From positions 1-9,642 of the forward strand of contig CAKZNY010000298.1 in NCBI GenBank assembly GCA_937132145.1: a stretch of 9,642 nucleotides of DNA, written 5' to 3'. The notes beneath the pieces are model-generated. The model ran no database searches and was not told the DNA's origin. It saw only the letters and a list, made by a program, of their open reading frames with translations. The position numbers and the translations under genes are program-made. This stretch comes from an uncultured Paracoccaceae bacterium. Its GTDB lineage: Bacteria; Pseudomonadota; Alphaproteobacteria; Rhodobacterales; Rhodobacteraceae. Positions 1 through 6,244 of the stretch are shown here, piece by piece (the first letter of the stretch is position 1; every line of letters starts with the position of its first letter).

Positions 1-1070
1 CAGGATTGTGCGTGGTCGCGGTGGGTTAGAGGAATGCCGGCATAGGAGGCGCAACCGGATGCGGCGGTGATGCCGGGGATAACCTGAAAAGGAACGCCAG
101 CGGCTGCCAGAGTTTCCAGCTCTTCGCCGCCTCGCCCGAAGATGAACGGGTCGCCACCTTTCAGGCGCAAAACGCGTTTGCCCTCGCGGGCCAGTTTTAC
201 CATCAGGTCACTGATGTCACCCTGCTCCATCGTGTGGTTGTTCGGGCTTTTGCCAACAAAAATCCGTTTTGCGTCGCGGCGCACCAGATTGATGATGCCC
301 TCGCCGATCAGGCGGTCGTAAAGCACAACATCGGCGCGCTGCATCAGGTGCAGGGCGCGGAAAGTTAACAGATCAGGATCACCGGGACCGGCGCCAACAA
401 GGTAAACCTCGCCGACTTTTTCAACGTCTTGGCCGAGGGCCGCCGCGTCCAGCTCTTTCAGGAACTGCTTTTTTGCGCCTTTAACATTACCGGCAAGAAA
501 AGCATCGGCGACAGGGCCGTCGATGGTGTTTTCCCAAAACATCCGGCGGGATTCGGGGGTTTTCAACTTGGTCATCACCCGTTCCCGCAAACGTCCCGAG
601 AATGCGGCCAGTTTGCCGTAAGTGGCGGGCAAGATGGCCTCGATGCGGGCGCGCAAGATACGCGCGATGATCGGCGCAGCACCGCCGGAGGAAATCGCGA
701 TAACCAGCGGCGAGCGGTCGATGATTGAGGGGGTGATGAAATCACAGTATTCCGTCACATCCGCCACATTGGCCAACACGTGGCTTTGTTTAGCCATGTC
801 GTAAAGGCGGCGATCTCGATCGCCATTTTCGGTGGCACCGTAGGCGACCGCAGCGCCGACAAAGTCAGGCAATTCAGGGGCTTGGGCGTGATGCGTTAAC
901 GAGGGGTGGTTTTTCAGCTCGCGAAATTCGCCCTCCAGCTCTTCTGCGAAAACATGGACCAACGCGCCGGCATCAAGCGCACGTTCGACACGGCGGGCAG
1001 CAAGCGTGCCGCCCCCGTCAACGATGACTTTCTTGCCCTTCACGTCGAGGAAGATGGGTAGGTGGTCCAT
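1..1070 (-). CDS. cysG: Siroheme synthase CysG (partial, 3' end outside window)
   Basis: This is the trifunctional enzyme that converts uroporphyrinogen III to siroheme by methylation, NAD-dependent dehydrogenation and ferrochelation, in the cytoplasm. The 356 codons visible align without gaps at the N-terminus to E. coli CysG (MDHLPIF start, dinucleotide-binding glycines 19-21). Asp104 in NVAD matches the catalytic aspartate of the dehydrogenase/chelatase, and Ser128 falls at the known phosphoserine site. The uroporphyrinogen methyltransferase domain begins near residue 220, with GAGPGDP at 226-232, YDRL at 251-254, RLKGGDPFIFGRGGEE at 302-317 and PGITAASG at 332-339. About 100-120 C-terminal residues lie beyond the left edge. 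The start at 1070 has an AGGA ribosome binding site at 1078-1081. Residue 18 is Asp where E. coli has Val. In this setting the enzyme very probably supplies siroheme to DsrAB, whose genes diverge 1.5 kb away. Confidence 0.97.
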   Translation of the reverse strand, partial: MDHLPIFLDVKGKKVIVDGGGTLAARRVERALDAGALVHVFAEELEGEFRELKNHPSLTHHAQAPELPDFVGAAVAYGATENGDRDRRLYDMAKQSHVLANVADVTEYCDFITPSIIDRSPLVIAISSGGAAPIIARILRARIEAILPATYGKLAAFSGRLRERVMTKLKTPESRRMFWENTIDGPVADAFLAGNVKGAKKQFLKELDAAALGQDVEKVGEVYLVGAGPGDPDLLTFRALHLMQRADVVLYDRLIGEGIINLVRRDAKRIFVGKSPNNHTMEQGDISDLMVKLAREGKRVLRLKGGDPFIFGRGGEELETLAAAGVPFQVIPGITAASGCASYAGIPLTHRDHAQS

Positions 1071-1109
1071 GGTCGTGTCCTATTTATTCTCGTCGGCCCA
1101 AGCGAGCAA

Positions 1110-1292
1110 CTATTGCGCGAACTCGGTTGCGGTATTGGGGTCGAGGTCGATTGTTGTAAACCGTTTACGTTCCCGAAATGTTAATCGCAACACTTTCATG
1201 CCGCCAAACAACGTCACGTCTTTTAGCGAGACGGACTTAAGGTAGGGCAGCTCCATTTCCTTGATCAGGATGGCTTTTTCACTTTCGGTCAT
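1110..1292 (-). CDS. Small uncharacterised protein, possibly cut short by an amber codon
   Basis: This gene encodes 60 residues with no recognised catalytic motif. The protein has an N-terminal helix-like acidic part (MTESEKAILIKEMELPYLK). It is followed by what looks like a compact beta-rich segment (SLKDVTLFGG, VLRLTFRERKRFTTIDLD). I have a loose recollection of similar 65-75 residue proteins in alphaproteobacteria (DUF6967-like) but cannot confirm the family. Its ATG at 1292 lies inside the upstream small gene (14-nt overlap), so the two are probably translationally coupled. The frame stops at a TAG at 1110-1112, but beyond it the same frame reads LLAWADENK and then a second TAG at 1080-1082, nine bases before the cysG start. 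The pattern suggests that the family's natural end is the second stop. It is soluble by composition and its function is unknown. Confidence 0.7.
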   Translation of the reverse strand: MTESEKAILIKEMELPYLKSVSLKDVTLFGGMKVLRLTFRERKRFTTIDLDPNTATEFAQ

Positions 1293-1482
1293 ATTTTAGC
1301 CCCCGCACGAACAAAGCTTCCAGCCGCCATTCCCACTTTTTGGGTGTGTCGCGGTAGTCGGGTTTGACGTCATATTCCATGAACATCACGCCGGATTCCC
1401 CTGCGTGTGCCACAAGGCGTCCAAGCTGCTCGAAGCTGTCCACGTCAGGGTGTCCTATTATCAGGTCACTTAGTTTAGCCAT
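1279..1482 (-). CDS. Small uncharacterised protein, 67 residues
   Basis: This is a hypothetical protein that I do not recognise. It reads as real. It starts one base after the stop of the dioxygenase gene, with an AGGAG ribosome binding site (within 1490-1496) embedded in the last codons of that gene, and it overlaps the next small gene by 14 nt. The protein has no cysteines, signal peptide or membrane segment. It has a helical start (MAKLSDLIIGHPDVDSFEQL), a hydrophobic middle (GVMFMEYDVKPDY) and a charged tail (DTPKKWEWRLEALF). The tight packing between a 2-oxoglutarate dioxygenase and cysG suggests an accessory or partner role to one of those enzymes, but that is inference from position only. 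Confidence 0.75.
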   Translation of the reverse strand: MAKLSDLIIGHPDVDSFEQLGRLVAHAGESGVMFMEYDVKPDYRDTPKKWEWRLEALFVRGLKYDRK

Positions 1483-1483
1483 T

Positions 1484-2386
1484 TTACGTACTCCTAATTC
1501 TGTTGTTAAACCTTACGCGATACATAATGCGGCGGCTATGGTTTCCAACCTCGTCGCCGTCAAAAGCGGTGCGGTTATGTAGCGCGTTGTTGTTAAATAC
1601 CCCTTGACCGGGCTTCAGTTTGGCCTCCAGCATCAGCGGATCCCCCTCGATCAGCAGGTTTTGCAGGAAAGTTACCGCCTCGCGGGTCACGGGATCATCC
1701 CGCCATTCAATGGACCGCGTCCGCGCGGTGTAGCGCATTATCAGGTCATCGCCTTCAACATGGAACACCGGCCCGATGGAGGCTGGACGCAAGGTTCCGT
1801 CCTCCTCTTGGGTTTCGGGGATAGTCATCGCGCGTGGATGCGAAAGCGCGGTTATATAGTCAGGATTTTCATCCCTCAGCCGGATATAAGCGATGTCGTT
1901 GTCCAGAATCTGGTTAACCCCGCCAGCCATTGCATCTTGCACGCAATGCAGAATGAAGCCACGGATCGTGTTGTCCGGGGCATTATAATAGCCATCCGTA
2001 TGCCAGTTCAGCGCTTTGCGGGAATACGGAATGAATCCCCGCTGGCTGGGCCGGTTGGAAACAGTCAGCGCCACAATGGCCGCCTCCCCCTTAGAGCGAT
2101 GCCCCTCGGGTTCGCCCATGCCGAGGCGGTCCGCCATTGCCCGCAAATTACCGCGCAATATCGAATCGTCAGTTTCCGGCGGGGTCGAGTAGAGGGCAAT
2201 ATTTGTGTCGCGGCAGCGTGATAAAATCGCCTCAACCTCCGAATCGGCCATGTTCATGGGGTCGGAAATCGCTACGAACCCTGCGGAAAGTGCGCGTGTT
2301 CCAGCGGTAATCTTTTGTTCACGCCATTCCGCGTATGCTGCGGCATTACGTAAATCGAACGGAGATTCTTTAGTAATTCCAGTCAT
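1484..2386 (-). CDS. TauD/TfdA-type Fe(II)/2-oxoglutarate-dependent dioxygenase
   Basis: This is a 300-residue cytoplasmic oxygenase of the clavaminate synthase/TauD fold. Such enzymes use O2 and 2-oxoglutarate to hydroxylate small molecules, releasing succinate and CO2. The iron triad is visible: His129 and Asp131 in NWHTDGYYN, and a distal His270 in NNALHNRTAF. Arg285, 15 residues after the distal histidine in NHSRRIMYR, is at the spacing where TauD binds the 2-oxoglutarate carboxylate. Length is close to TauD (about 283). The substrate cannot be read from the sequence: taurine or another sulfonate is one possibility, and gamma-butyrobetaine-like compounds are another. The ATG at 2386 has a weak AAAGG site at 2394-2398. 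It is the first gene of the - strand group and is transcribed away from dsrA. It ends two bases before the next gene. Confidence 0.88.
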   Translation of the reverse strand: MTGITKESPFDLRNAAAYAEWREQKITAGTRALSAGFVAISDPMNMADSEVEAILSRCRDTNIALYSTPPETDDSILRGNLRAMADRLGMGEPEGHRSKGEAAIVALTVSNRPSQRGFIPYSRKALNWHTDGYYNAPDNTIRGFILHCVQDAMAGGVNQILDNDIAYIRLRDENPDYITALSHPRAMTIPETQEEDGTLRPASIGPVFHVEGDDLIMRYTARTRSIEWRDDPVTREAVTFLQNLLIEGDPLMLEAKLKPGQGVFNNNALHNRTAFDGDEVGNHSRRIMYRVRFNNRIRST

Positions 2387-2423
2387 TATTTTGCCTTTAA
2401 CCTATTTCTGAGTGTTATTGTCA

Positions 2424-2481
2424 GGTTTAACAGAATATTAGTCTAAACGCATATTAGACGAAACTCTGTTACTGTTTAACC
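2424..2481. repeat. Nested inverted repeats, possible operator
   Basis: An inner perfect inverted repeat, GTCTAA (2441-2446) and TTAGAC (2454-2459) with a 7-base spacer, sits almost at the centre of an outer pair, GGTTTAACAG (2424-2433) and CTGTTTAACC (2472-2481). The outer arms match at 9 of 10 positions. The centres differ by only about 2.5 bases. The arrangement resembles a binding site for a dimeric regulator controlling both directions. No regulator gene lies in the window and the motif is not one I can assign to a known family. Confidence 0.4.
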
Positions 2482-2490
2482 ATGTTTTCC

Positions 2491-2523
2491 TTTACATTCG
2501 ATTATCGTAATATATAAATGTAA
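2491..2523 (+). promoter_or_regulatory. Candidate sigma70-type promoter for dsrA, overlapped by an inverted repeat
   Basis: TTTACA at 2491-2496 and TATAAA at 2513-2518 are separated by 16 bases, close to the sigma70 consensus, and face dsrA. Transcription would start near 2525, giving a leader of about 110 bases. A 7-base inverted repeat, TTACATT (2492-2498) and AATGTAA (2517-2523), covers both hexamers, and a small palindrome CGATTATCG (2499-2507) lies between them, so a repressor or activator could act here. AT-rich sequence makes chance matches fairly likely. Confidence 0.4.
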
Positions 2524-2527
2524 GGTG

Positions 2528-2608
2528 AAGCATTGCAATTATTATATGCTTTGCAGAAGAATTAACGACCTAAGAGCAAAAAAGCTGCTCTGACTGATTT
2601 GGAATCAG
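2528..2608 (+). other. Leader hairpins upstream of dsrA
   Basis: Three short inverted repeats follow one another in the presumed 5' untranslated region. They are AAGCAT/ATGCTT (2528-2533, 2546-2551), AGAGCA/TGCTCT (2573-2578, 2586-2591, loop 7) and CTGATT/AATCAG (2594-2599, 2603-2608, loop 3). The last two are separated by two bases and end 12 bases before the dsrA ribosome binding site. None has a T-run, so they do not look like terminators. They may stabilise the message or tune translation. Confidence 0.4.
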
Positions 2609-2634
2609 ATAGGGCTTTAAAGGGAGGATACGAG

Positions 2635-3927
2635 ATGAAAGACGCTAACGAGGATAAGGTTAATCCGCAACACGAAACACCGATGCTGGACCAACTTGAA
2701 GGCGGCAAATGGCCGAGCTTCGTTACAGGCATCAAACGTCTGCGTGACACCAAAGGCGCACAATACGCACCTATGATGAACGACCTTCTGGGTCAGTTGA
2801 ACCATAGTTACGAGGAACGTCTTGGCTTCTGGAAGGGCGGCACGCTCTCCGTTTTCGGGTATGGCGGCGGTATTATCCCTCGTTTCTCCGAAGTTGCTGG
2901 TGACTATCCTGCCTCCAAAGAATTCCACACGCTGCGGGTTATGCCGCCAGCGGGTTTCCACTATACAACAGACATCCTGCGTAAGCTTTGCGACGTTTGG
3001 GAAGAGCATGGTTCCGGCCTTATCGCTTTCCACGGTCAATCCGGCGACATCATGTTCCAGGGTTGTACCTCCGCACAGGCACAGCCGGCGTTTGACGCAT
3101 TCAATGAACTAGGTTTCGATCTTGGTGGTGCTGGTCCAGCGCTTCGTACAGCGATGTCTTGCGTTGGCCATGCGCGTTGCGAGCAGTCCTGCTTCGACGG
3201 CGTTAAAGCCCACCGTGGTATTATCAACCGTCTGCTAGATGAAATGCACCGTCCTGCGATGCCATACAAATTCAAGTTCAAGTTCTCCGGTTGTGGTAAT
3301 GACTGCGTGAACGCGATCCACCGTGCCGACTTTGCGGTTATCGGAACTTGGCGTGATGACATTGTTATCAAGCAAGACATGGTTAAAGAGCACATCAAAA
3401 AAGTTGGTCGCAAGTACATGATCGACACGGTTGTTTCCATGTGTCCAACGCGTGCGATTTCGTTGAACGACGATGATACAATGGAAATCGACAACAAGTC
3501 CTGTGTGCGCTGCATGCACTGTATCAACGTTATGACCAAGGCACTTAGCCCGGGCAAAGACCGCGGCGCATCCATCATGATCGGCGGCAAGCGTTCGCTT
3601 AAAGTTGGCGATCTTATGGGCACAATGATCATTCCGTTCATGAAGCTGGACACAGACGAAGATTTCGAGAAGCTCGAAGATTTCGCTGAAGAGGTTATGG
3701 AATTCTTTGCTGACAACGCACTAGAGCACGAGCGTATTGGTGAAACCATTGACCGTATCGGCGTTCCGGCCTTCCTTGAGGCGCTAGACATTCCCGCCGA
3801 CCCGAACATGGTTAACCATCCGACAACGTCCAGTTATGTGCGCATGGATGACTTCGAACAGGAAGCCGACAAGTATTTCGAGCGCAAAGCGCGTGAATCC
3901 GGCATGGTTGTGGCAGCCGACAGTTAA
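2635..3927 (+). CDS. dsrA: Reverse-type dissimilatory sulfite reductase, alpha subunit DsrA
   Basis: DsrA pairs with DsrB in an alpha2beta2 siroheme enzyme in the cytoplasm. In sulfur oxidisers it oxidises DsrC-bound or persulfidic sulfur to sulfite. The 430-residue protein shows the paired sulfite-reductase cysteine motifs for the siroheme-coupled [4Fe-4S] cluster: Cys176 and Cys182 in SCVGHARC, and Cys220 and Cys224 in FSGCGNDC. A ferredoxin-like insert follows with Cys270 in MCPTRAI and Cys290, Cys293 and Cys296 in CVRCMHCINVM. Length fits the family (about 415-435). The ATG at 2635 is chosen because AGGGAGG at 2621-2627 lies seven bases upstream; an in-frame TTG at 2599 has no such site. 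Arginine is mostly CGT, which fits strong expression. It is the first gene of the dsr operon and is separated from dsrB by 62 bases. Confidence 0.97.
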   Translation: MKDANEDKVNPQHETPMLDQLEGGKWPSFVTGIKRLRDTKGAQYAPMMNDLLGQLNHSYEERLGFWKGGTLSVFGYGGGIIPRFSEVAGDYPASKEFHTLRVMPPAGFHYTTDILRKLCDVWEEHGSGLIAFHGQSGDIMFQGCTSAQAQPAFDAFNELGFDLGGAGPALRTAMSCVGHARCEQSCFDGVKAHRGIINRLLDEMHRPAMPYKFKFKFSGCGNDCVNAIHRADFAVIGTWRDDIVIKQDMVKEHIKKVGRKYMIDTVVSMCPTRAISLNDDDTMEIDNKSCVRCMHCINVMTKALSPGKDRGASIMIGGKRSLKVGDLMGTMIIPFMKLDTDEDFEKLEDFAEEVMEFFADNALEHERIGETIDRIGVPAFLEALDIPADPNMVNHPTTSSYVRMDDFEQEADKYFERKARESGMVVAADS

Positions 3928-3949
3928 GTCGGCCACCCGCCCAAATCAA

Positions 3950-3989
3950 TTTTATTTTCCTGTTATCTAACAGGAATGGAGGAATAAAA
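3950..3989 (+). promoter_or_regulatory. Extended hairpin around the dsrB ribosome binding site
   Basis: A 9-base perfect inverted repeat, TTCCTGTTA (3957-3965) and TAACAGGAA (3968-3976), is extended by a second 7-base pairing, TTTTATT (3950-3956) with AATAAAA (3983-3989). The left strand is continuous. The only unpaired bases between the two helices are TGGAGG at 3977-3982, which is the core of the dsrB Shine-Dalgarno sequence. The structure ends one base before the dsrB ATG. Because a 2-base loop is too tight, the real inner stem would be about 8 pairs. It could adjust dsrB translation relative to dsrA, or mark a processing site. A DNA-binding palindrome is the alternative reading. Confidence 0.5.
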
Positions 3990-5072
3990 ATGAACGAAAT
4001 GAGCAAAAAGCCCCGCATGCCAGACGAAGTTGGTGTACCGGATCCGTTCCAGTACATGCACCCGACCAGCATCGATAATTACGGCACTTGGGATTGGCAT
4101 GAACGCCTAAAGCCGGGCGTTCTGCATCACGTGTCGAAATCCGGCGCTGATCTTTATACTGTCCGTGCTGGAACACAGCGTCAGATGGATATTTTCACCA
4201 TTCGTAAACTTTGCGACATCGGGGACGAGTTCGCAGACGGTTTCATCCGTTTCACCACACGTTCGAACATCGAATACATGGTGTCGGATTTGGCCAAGGT
4301 TCAGCCACTGGTTGAGGCATTAACCGAAGCCGGTTTTCCGGTCGGCGGCACAGGCGCCTCCGTTTCCATGATCTCGCACACGCAGGGCTGGTTGCACTGC
4401 GATATTCCGGGCACTGATGCGTCCGGTATTGTGAAAGGTCTGATGGATGATCTTTATGAGGACTTCACAAACGAACTGATGCCAAACCGTGTTCGTATCA
4501 CGACATCTTGCTGTCAGATCAACTGTGGTGGTCAGGGCGATATTGCGATCAACGTGCAGTATATCAAGCCGCCAAAAATCAACCACGATCTGGTTGGTAA
4601 CGTATGTGAACGTCCAGCAGTTGTTGCGCGTTGCCCGGTTGCGGCTATCCGCCCGGCCATGGTTAACGGCAAGCCTTCGCTGGAAATCGACGAGAAGAAA
4701 TGTGTATGTTGTGGTGCTTGTTACCCTCCATGCCCACCTATGCAGATCAACTCCGCAGAAAGCACGAAAATTGCTATCTGGGTTGGTGGTAAGCACTCGA
4801 ACGCGCGTTCCAAACCAACATTCCACAAACTTGCTGTGGCCAACTTGCCAAACAACCCGCCACATTGGCCGGAAGTTCGCGAAGTGGTTCGCAAGATTCT
4901 GGACGCCTATAAATCCGATGCCAAACATTGGGAGCGTGTAGGTGAATGGATCGAGCGTATCGGTTGGGCACGTTTCTTCGAAATGACCGAGCTTGCGTTC
5001 ACCAAGCACCACATTGATACATGGACCGGTTCGCGTAAAACGATGAACGCTTCGGCCCACGTACACTTCTAA
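3990..5072 (+). CDS. dsrB: Reverse-type dissimilatory sulfite reductase, beta subunit DsrB
   Basis: This is the beta subunit of the DsrAB sulfite reductase, 360 residues and full length. Cluster cysteines are Cys137 in GWLHCDIPGTDAS and Cys174, Cys175 and Cys179 in TTSCCQINCGGQGD. The 37-residue gap between the first and second equals that in Desulfovibrio DsrB (Cys151, Cys188). The ferredoxin domain has Cys215 in ARCPVAAIRP and the run Cys238, Cys241, Cys244, Cys248 in KKCVCCGACYPPCPP, plus Cys206 and Cys240. The ATG at 3990 has GGAGGA at 3978-3983. DsrB carries part of the site where the arm of DsrC docks. The stop is followed directly by the dsrE ribosome binding site, so translation of the two is likely linked. 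Confidence 0.97.
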   Translation: MNEMSKKPRMPDEVGVPDPFQYMHPTSIDNYGTWDWHERLKPGVLHHVSKSGADLYTVRAGTQRQMDIFTIRKLCDIGDEFADGFIRFTTRSNIEYMVSDLAKVQPLVEALTEAGFPVGGTGASVSMISHTQGWLHCDIPGTDASGIVKGLMDDLYEDFTNELMPNRVRITTSCCQINCGGQGDIAINVQYIKPPKINHDLVGNVCERPAVVARCPVAAIRPAMVNGKPSLEIDEKKCVCCGACYPPCPPMQINSAESTKIAIWVGGKHSNARSKPTFHKLAVANLPNNPPHWPEVREVVRKILDAYKSDAKHWERVGEWIERIGWARFFEMTELAFTKHHIDTWTGSRKTMNASAHVHF

Positions 5073-5085
5073 GGGGCGACTTGAC

Positions 5086-5478
5086 GTGAAATTCGGAATC
5101 GTAGTTTCAGAAGGGCCGTATCAGCACCAAGCGTCTGATTCAGCTTATAACTTCGTCAAAGCTGCATTGGCCAAAGGCCATGAGGTAAGTCGGGTGTTCT
5201 TCTATCATGACGGGGTTAATGTGGGCACGCGCCTATCAATCCCGCCACAAGATGACCGCCAGATTCAAGAACAGTGGACCGCGCTGGGCAAAGAGCATGA
5301 TCTGGATCTCGTGATCTGTATCGCTGCTGCCCAGCGTCGCGGTCTGCTGGATGAAAACGAAGCGAAACGTCAAGGTAAAGACGCCGATAACATCGCCGAG
5401 GGGTTCCGGATTTCCGGCCTCGGCCAGTTGATCGAGATGGGCATCCAAGCCGATCGCACGATCACATTTGGCGACTAG
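5086..5478 (+). CDS. dsrE: Sulfur-transfer protein DsrE
   Basis: DsrE is the large catalytic subunit of the cytoplasmic DsrE2F2H2 hexamer, which takes sulfane sulfur (from TusA in studied purple sulfur bacteria) and hands it to DsrC. The gene encodes 130 residues, the usual size, with the DsrE/F fold start MKFGIVVSEGPY. The sulfur-carrying cysteine is Cys78 in DLVICIAAAQRRGL, the same number as in Allochromatium vinosum DsrE. It is the only cysteine in the protein. The start is a GTG at 5086, preceded by AAGGGG (5071-5076) that overlaps the dsrB stop. The last bases of dsrE contain the ribosome binding site of dsrF. Presence of dsrEFH is the standard genomic marker of the oxidising direction of the Dsr pathway. 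Confidence 0.96.
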   Translation: MKFGIVVSEGPYQHQASDSAYNFVKAALAKGHEVSRVFFYHDGVNVGTRLSIPPQDDRQIQEQWTALGKEHDLDLVICIAAAQRRGLLDENEAKRQGKDADNIAEGFRISGLGQLIEMGIQADRTITFGD

Positions 5479-5489
5479 GAGGAATTGAA

Positions 5490-5900
5490 ATGAGCGAAAC
5501 AATTAAAAAATTCCTCTATGTAAATCGCAAAGCCCCTTACGGCACGATTTACGCGCAGGAAAGTCTGGAAGTTGTGCTGATTGGCGCGGCTTTCGATCAG
5601 GACGTCTCTTTGGCGTTTCTCGATGACGGCGTGTTCCAGTTGACTAAAGGTCAGAACACAAAGGAAATCGGGCTCAAGAATTTCTCGGCGACGTACCGTG
5701 CGCTGGGCGATTACGAGGTGACCAAGCTGTACGTCGAGAAAGAATCTCTCGAAGAGCGTGGTTTGACTTTGGATGACCTGCAAAACATCGAATACGAGGA
5801 CGAAGACGACGATTATGCTGAAAAGCCATCGATCCGTTTGGTGACTCGCGCTGAAATGGCCGATGTGATGGCCGACCAAGACGTCGTTTTAAGCTTTTAG
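5490..5900 (+). CDS. dsrF: Sulfur-transfer complex subunit DsrF
   Basis: This is a structural subunit of the DsrEFH hexamer, 136 residues. It shows the DsrF signature start (KKFLYVNRKAPYGTIYAQE) and the family blocks EVVLIGAAFDQDV, FLDDGVFQLT and FSATYRALGDYEV. There is no cysteine anywhere in the protein, consistent with DsrF not carrying sulfur itself. A short strongly acidic stretch (EYEDEDDDYAE, about residues 110-120) interrupts the C-terminal part, where homologues also have acidic residues. The ATG at 5490 follows AGGAGG at 5477-5482, which overlaps the dsrE stop. The dsrH ribosome binding site likewise overlaps the dsrF stop, so E, F and H appear translationally coupled and made in equal amounts. 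Confidence 0.95.
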   Translation: MSETIKKFLYVNRKAPYGTIYAQESLEVVLIGAAFDQDVSLAFLDDGVFQLTKGQNTKEIGLKNFSATYRALGDYEVTKLYVEKESLEERGLTLDDLQNIEYEDEDDDYAEKPSIRLVTRAEMADVMADQDVVLSF

Positions 5901-5909
5901 GAGGGGTAA

Positions 5910-6218
5910 ATGGGAACTTTACACACAGTTAACAAATCGCCTTTCCAGAACCAGACTCTGCTTAGCTGTTTGGCGCATGTCAAAGACGGCGACGCAGTTC
6001 TGATGATCGAGGATGGCGTTTATGGTGCCACCACGGGAACGGCAGTAAGTGATGCGCTGGCGAAAATTTCGGCGGACGTATCCCTATATGTATTGGGTCC
6101 AGATTTGGCGGCCCGCGGCATTGACGCTGGCCGGATTGCCGAGGCTGTGAACTCGGTGGACTATGAGGGCTTTGTAGACCTCGCCGCGACCCACGATCGC
6201 GTTCATAACTGGCTTTAA
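5910..6218 (+). CDS. dsrH: Sulfur-transfer complex subunit DsrH
   Basis: This is the small subunit of the DsrEFH complex, 102 residues, related to TusB/DsrH. Cys20 in TLLSCLAHVKDGD matches the conserved Cys20 of Allochromatium vinosum DsrH. The motif DAVLMIEDGVYGAT and the end HDRVHNWL are typical of the family. The ATG at 5910 has a strong AGGAGGGG at 5899-5906 overlapping the dsrF stop. After dsrH the spacing widens to 54 bases before dsrC, the first loose junction after dsrAB, so the E-F-H block forms its own tightly coupled set. Confidence 0.95.
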   Translation: MGTLHTVNKSPFQNQTLLSCLAHVKDGDAVLMIEDGVYGATTGTAVSDALAKISADVSLYVLGPDLAARGIDAGRIAEAVNSVDYEGFVDLAATHDRVHNWL

Positions 6219-6231
6219 AAAACAAAACACA

Positions 6232-6244
6232 CCGGGAACCCCGG
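6232..6244 (+). other. GC-rich hairpin between dsrH and dsrC
   Basis: CCGGG (6232-6236) and CCCGG (6240-6244) can pair around a 3-base loop. The surroundings are otherwise purine- and A-rich. The overlapping CCCCGGGG (6239-6246) is itself a palindrome. There is no T-run, so it is a poor terminator. It may separate a dsrC message with its own stability. A weak AAGGA site (6261-6265) then serves dsrC. Confidence 0.3.

Larger units (their letters stand above)
2387..2634. promoter_or_regulatory. Divergent intergenic region between the oxygenase-cysG group and the dsr operon
   Basis: These 248 bases carry no convincing gene and are much more AT-rich than the flanking genes. They must hold the promoters for both directions. 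The left half contains nested inverted repeats, the middle a sigma70-like promoter candidate toward dsrA, and the right half several short hairpins in what would be the dsrA leader, ending in the dsrA ribosome binding site. On the - strand two TAATAT hexamers (within 2435-2456) are possible -10 elements for the dioxygenase gene, but no good -35 accompanies them. Confidence 0.75.

Noticed and set aside
1604..2221. A 205-codon + strand frame opposite the dioxygenase
   Set aside because: The - strand gene has the complete iron and 2-oxoglutarate ligands. The + strand frame shows no domain.
2599..2634. TTG at 2599 as the dsrA start
   Set aside because: It would put the strong AGGGAGG site inside the gene and lacks its own site. 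The ATG at 2635 is correctly spaced.
3036..5066. Long antisense frames opposite dsrA (257 codons) and dsrB (248 codons)
   Set aside because: Both mirror strongly biased sense genes with intact motifs. They have low-complexity Ser/Arg-rich translations and no ribosome binding sites worth noting.
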